Of a stretch of DNA of 64,000 nucleotides, positions 61,188-64,000 are shown piece by piece; position 1 is the first letter of the stretch, and the number at the start of each line of letters is the position of its first letter. The position numbers were made by a program, and so were the translations under genes. The stretch comes from Bacillus sp. FJAT-27264 (GTDB lineage Bacteria; Bacillota; Bacilli; Paenibacillales; Paenibacillaceae): NCBI RefSeq assembly GCF_001682855.1, contig NZ_MAQW01000012.1, positions 248,001-312,000 of the forward strand, given 5' to 3'. Under the pieces are notes generated by a model. The model made no database searches. It saw nothing but the letters and a program-made list of their open reading frames with translations, and had not been told where the DNA came from.

Positions 61188-62373
61188 CCTCTATTCAAAT
61201 CGTAGTCGCTTTATTCATCCCAATCTGGTTTCCGGATCCGGTGGCGCCAGTATTCAGTTGTCAGCTGGCTATCCCGACCCTTCGCTATTTCCTCTTCAGG
61301 AATTGCACGCAGCTGTTTCGGCATATTCAGGTATGAACGACTTATCCGTACTTCAATACAACTCTCCTGGTGGATTTGAACCTCTCAAAGAGGTCATTGC
61401 CGAAAAATCTGAAAAAACCGCCAGCTCCAATATTCTTCTCACCCAGGGATCACAGCAGGGTTTAGATCTTCTGGCTAAGGTACTACTAAATCCGGGTGAT
61501 ACAGTCATTGTGGAAGCTCCGACCTTTCACGGAGCTTTATGGGTGTTCGAATCCGCTGAAGCCAAGGTGGTAGGTATACCTGTTGATTCCCAAGGTATGA
61601 ATATGATTGCTTTGGAGGAGTTTTTGAGTTCACATTCTGGCGTTAATCGACCAAAGTTAATCTATACCATTCCTACTTTTCATAATCCAACCGGTGTCAC
61701 AATGACGCTTGAGAGACGGCTTGAACTAATACGCATATCAGAGGCCTATGGCATCCCAATATTGGAAGACGCTCCCTACAATGATCTTTGGTTTGACTCA
61801 GAACCGCCACCTACACTGCTTGACTTGGCAGGCACTGATCAGATTCTCCATCTAGGCACGTTTTCTAAGACGCTTTGTCCCTCCTTCCGTGTAGGTTGGT
61901 TAGCTGCTTCCGAAGAGATCATATCGAAATGTTTGCATTTTAAACATATTGCGGATACCTGTTCCAACGGTTTCATACAAAGAGTCGTCCACGGTCTTCA
62001 CATGAACAGCTTTCTTCAAACCAATATTAAGCACGCTCAAAAGTTGTACCGTTCCAAACGGAATGCTCTGACGGAAGCCCTGAAACAAATTCCTTCTGAC
62101 AAGCTACAATTTCAGAATCCACAAGGCGGATTTTTTGCTTGGCTTGAACTAGGAACAGAAATATCTGCTGAAGTCCTTCAAGAAGAAGCGAGTAAACGAG
62201 GAGTTCTGATCGCGGCGTCTCCCATGTTCTATCAGGATGGAGACGGATCACCTTCCGCTTGTCGAATTACTTTCTCCTATCCAAGCGAGTCTGAGATTGC
62301 CGAGGGAATTCATATTCTGGGAGAAATCATCACAAATCATAATGTAAGGGATGTTACTGCATGGAAAAAATAG
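61171..62373 (+). CDS. PLP-dependent aminotransferase, class I/II (LysN/MocR-like)
   Basis: 400 residues from ATG 61171 (AAGG upstream); TTG 61165 is an alternative. PLP Lys in LGTFSKTLCPSFRVGW, aspartate and Tyr residues in EDAPYNDLWF, NPTG in IPTFHNPTGVTM. Similar to 2-aminoadipate/multifunctional aminotransferases. It probably makes or recycles a non-proteinogenic amino acid used by the following NRPS. Overlaps the NRPS gene by 13 bases. Confidence 0.9.
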   Translation: MIPWSSLYSNRSRFIHPNLVSGSGGASIQLSAGYPDPSLFPLQELHAAVSAYSGMNDLSVLQYNSPGGFEPLKEVIAEKSEKTASSNILLTQGSQQGLDLLAKVLLNPGDTVIVEAPTFHGALWVFESAEAKVVGIPVDSQGMNMIALEEFLSSHSGVNRPKLIYTIPTFHNPTGVTMTLERRLELIRISEAYGIPILEDAPYNDLWFDSEPPPTLLDLAGTDQILHLGTFSKTLCPSFRVGWLAASEEIISKCLHFKHIADTCSNGFIQRVVHGLHMNSFLQTNIKHAQKLYRSKRNALTEALKQIPSDKLQFQNPQGGFFAWLELGTEISAEVLQEEASKRGVLIAASPMFYQDGDGSPSACRITFSYPSESEIAEGIHILGEIITNHNVRDVTAWKK

Positions 62374-64000
62374 GATTAGAGTTTGCGGAGGGACAAGATA
62401 CTCTCTTGACACTTCCCACTTCGTCTTCCCAGCAACGATTGTGGACCATTCAGCAGTTGGACCCCGGCAGTAAAGCCTACAATGTCCCTTTTACAGCCAC
62501 ATTCAGAGGGAATCTTGACGTAAATTCCTTGGAGCAATCTCTTCACTTAATTGCACAGCGTCACTGTATTCTTCGCTCCTCTTTCCGCCTGGTTGGTGCA
62601 GAGCTATTTCAAGTCATCGAACAAGGAACTGCGGAAATAAAGACGGAAATCGTCCAGAATGAAGCAGAGCTTCGATCAAAAATAGAACTAGAGATCGGGG
62701 AGCCGTTCGTCATGGATCAACCTCCTCTATGGCGTTTCCGGTTATTCGTTCAAGCCCCAGATCTGCACTGCCTTGTTCTAACTTTTCATCATAGTATTTT
62801 TGACGGATGGTCAGCATCCGTCTTTTTCGAGGAATTGACTAGGACTTATGCAGCCTTGACGGAGGGATTATCTAATGAGCTAACTGCTCTAGATTGGAAA
62901 TATAAGGATTATTTTAGAGAAGAGAATAACAGAAGGATGGACGGTTCCCTAGATGATCAGAAAGAATACTGGAAAAATCGGCTAAGTGGCGAACTGCCCA
63001 AACTACTGCTTCCTCCTGATAGACACAGGTCTGCAGTACACACGGGGCAGAAAGGTAGCGTCTATACATATGACCTACCGCCACAGCTTAGTGGGACGAT
63101 CAAGTCTTTCGCAAAACAGCAGAAAACCTCCTTATTTATCACTCTGCTGACCTGTTTCAAAACGCTCCTTTACCGCTATACTCAGCAGAATGATATTCTG
63201 ATCGGTGTTCCCTTCGCCAACCGCAATCACGAATTGGTCTCTGATCTTATCGGTTTTTTGGTCAATACGCTCGTTATTCGTACCACCGTATGCGAATCAT
63301 CTGGGTTCAGCGAATATCTAGCCCAAGTACATTCCGCTGCCATGGAAGCCTATAACCACTCTGACCTGCCCTTTGATGCGGTTGTCAAAGCCGTGCAGCC
63401 TGAACGCGAAGGCATTGTCAGTCCACTGATCCAAATTATGTTTAACCAAAGAGAATACATGCAATCGTTGTATGAACTTCCCAAAGTTACTATGGAGGTT
63501 GAAGAGTTTTCGAACGGAGCTCCCCAGTTTGAGTTGGTCTTCAATGTCTGCGATATGGGTGACTCTATCCGCATTATTGTTGAGTATGATTGTGAGCTTT
63601 TTACAGCGAATTCGATTGAGCGGTTGGTTCGACAATTTGCGGTTCTTGCAAAGAACGCGACCAGCTATCCAGACATTTCTCTAGCCTCTTTGCAATTGAC
63701 AGACACGAGATCGACGGATACAAAACCGGTTAATACAGTACCGATGATTCGTTTCGCCGGCCCGTCAACTGTTCTCCACAAGCTTTTCGAAGTGCAGGTT
63801 GAACGCTCACCGCAAGCTATCGCAGTTGAATACAACCATGAATCATTAACTTATGGTCAACTTAACATGATGGCTAATCGTCTAGCCAAGCATTTGATAG
63901 AACTTGGGGTGGATAGGAACTCCTTAGTGGGTCTAGGCACAGATCGCTCTCCAGCACTCGCCGTAGGCATTCTTGGCATTCTCAAGGCGGGAGCAGCTTA
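62361..64000 (+). CDS. NRPS, partial (condensation plus start of adenylation domain), continues past window
   Basis: Open from ATG 62361 to the right edge (546 codons, no stop). Condensation domain from residue ~18: LPTSSSQQRLWTIQQLDP, the catalytic HHSIFDGWSASVFF (H-H-x3-D-G) near residue 144, GVPFANRNH and GFLVNTLVIR later. Adenylation begins near residue 470 (LHKLFEVQVERSPQAIAVEY, LTYGQLNMMANRLAKHLIEL). Because a condensation domain comes first and no starter A domain precedes it, either the acceptor chain is loaded by another protein or this is a lipo-initiation module. The product is unknown. Confidence 0.95.
   Translation, partial: MEKIGLEFAEGQDTLLTLPTSSSQQRLWTIQQLDPGSKAYNVPFTATFRGNLDVNSLEQSLHLIAQRHCILRSSFRLVGAELFQVIEQGTAEIKTEIVQNEAELRSKIELEIGEPFVMDQPPLWRFRLFVQAPDLHCLVLTFHHSIFDGWSASVFFEELTRTYAALTEGLSNELTALDWKYKDYFREENNRRMDGSLDDQKEYWKNRLSGELPKLLLPPDRHRSAVHTGQKGSVYTYDLPPQLSGTIKSFAKQQKTSLFITLLTCFKTLLYRYTQQNDILIGVPFANRNHELVSDLIGFLVNTLVIRTTVCESSGFSEYLAQVHSAAMEAYNHSDLPFDAVVKAVQPEREGIVSPLIQIMFNQREYMQSLYELPKVTMEVEEFSNGAPQFELVFNVCDMGDSIRIIVEYDCELFTANSIERLVRQFAVLAKNATSYPDISLASLQLTDTRSTDTKPVNTVPMIRFAGPSTVLHKLFEVQVERSPQAIAVEYNHESLTYGQLNMMANRLAKHLIELGVDRNSLVGLGTDRSPALAVGILGILKAGAA

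Overview
The window looks like a Firmicutes chromosome, most likely Paenibacillus or a close relative. I infer this from the gene repertoire (YesM/YesN-type two-component pair beside a sugar ABC transporter, paired YdcZ/DUF606 proteins, PadR, NRPS genes), strong AGGAGG ribosome binding sites and many intrinsic terminators. The species cannot be named from the sequence alone.

Layout. (1) 1-3.4 kb: tryptophanyl-tRNA synthetase with a possible Trp-rich leader ORF, a PadR regulator with a small membrane protein, and a GNAT acetyltransferase. (2) 3.8-46.4 kb: a visibly AT-richer island bounded by two direct copies of a tRNA-Leu(UAA) 3' half, each with a hairpin just beyond it. It holds an intact IS4-like element with inverted and target repeats, IS3 and IS110 wrecks, several broken genes (SDR, RadC, a nucleoid-associated protein fragment), small phage- or bacteriocin-like ORFs, and a large minus-strand biosynthetic cluster from 37.5 down to 6.5 kb. 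(3) 46.4-58.9 kb: ordinary chromosome. This part has TetR with two YdcZ transporters, a Nudix hydrolase, a sugar ABC transporter with its two-component system, a LysR regulator, an HD hydrolase and a YczE-type membrane protein. It also has a 99-bp dispersed repeat present twice and a GGGTTT array. (4) 59-64 kb: a radical SAM enzyme with two small downstream ORFs on the minus strand, then a plus-strand cupin, aminotransferase and NRPS that runs off the right edge. This is the start of a second, unrelated NRPS cluster.

The main system is the 6.5-37.5 kb cluster. Its genes are packed with short gaps or overlaps in two probable transcription units, 37544-11990 (terminator 11805-11830) and 11623-6525 (terminator 6429-6456). 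The long unit has three free-standing carrier proteins, a Gly-code A-PCP protein, an A protein with a remnant condensation domain, an acyl-AMP ligase, an SHMT-like enzyme and two radical SAM enzymes. It also has a thymidylate synthase homologue with Asp at the dUMP-specific Asn position (the signature of cytosine-nucleotide hydroxymethylases), a second divergent thymidylate synthase-fold protein, a dTMP kinase-like kinase, a dCMP deaminase-like protein, a HAD phosphatase, an APH-fold kinase, a GT2 glycosyltransferase, a tandem alpha/beta hydrolase, two BtrH/papain-like proteins and a two-subunit ABC exporter. The short unit is the complete GDP-D-glycero-D-manno-heptose set (GmhA, HddA, GmhB, HddC) with a GT4 glycosyltransferase and a further BtrH-like protein.

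My reading (inference) is a pathway for a heptosylated, aminoacylated, modified-pyrimidine nucleoside. SHMT would turn serine into glycine for the A-PCP and methylene-THF for the thymidylate synthase-like enzyme. I do not recognise a described cluster with this combination.
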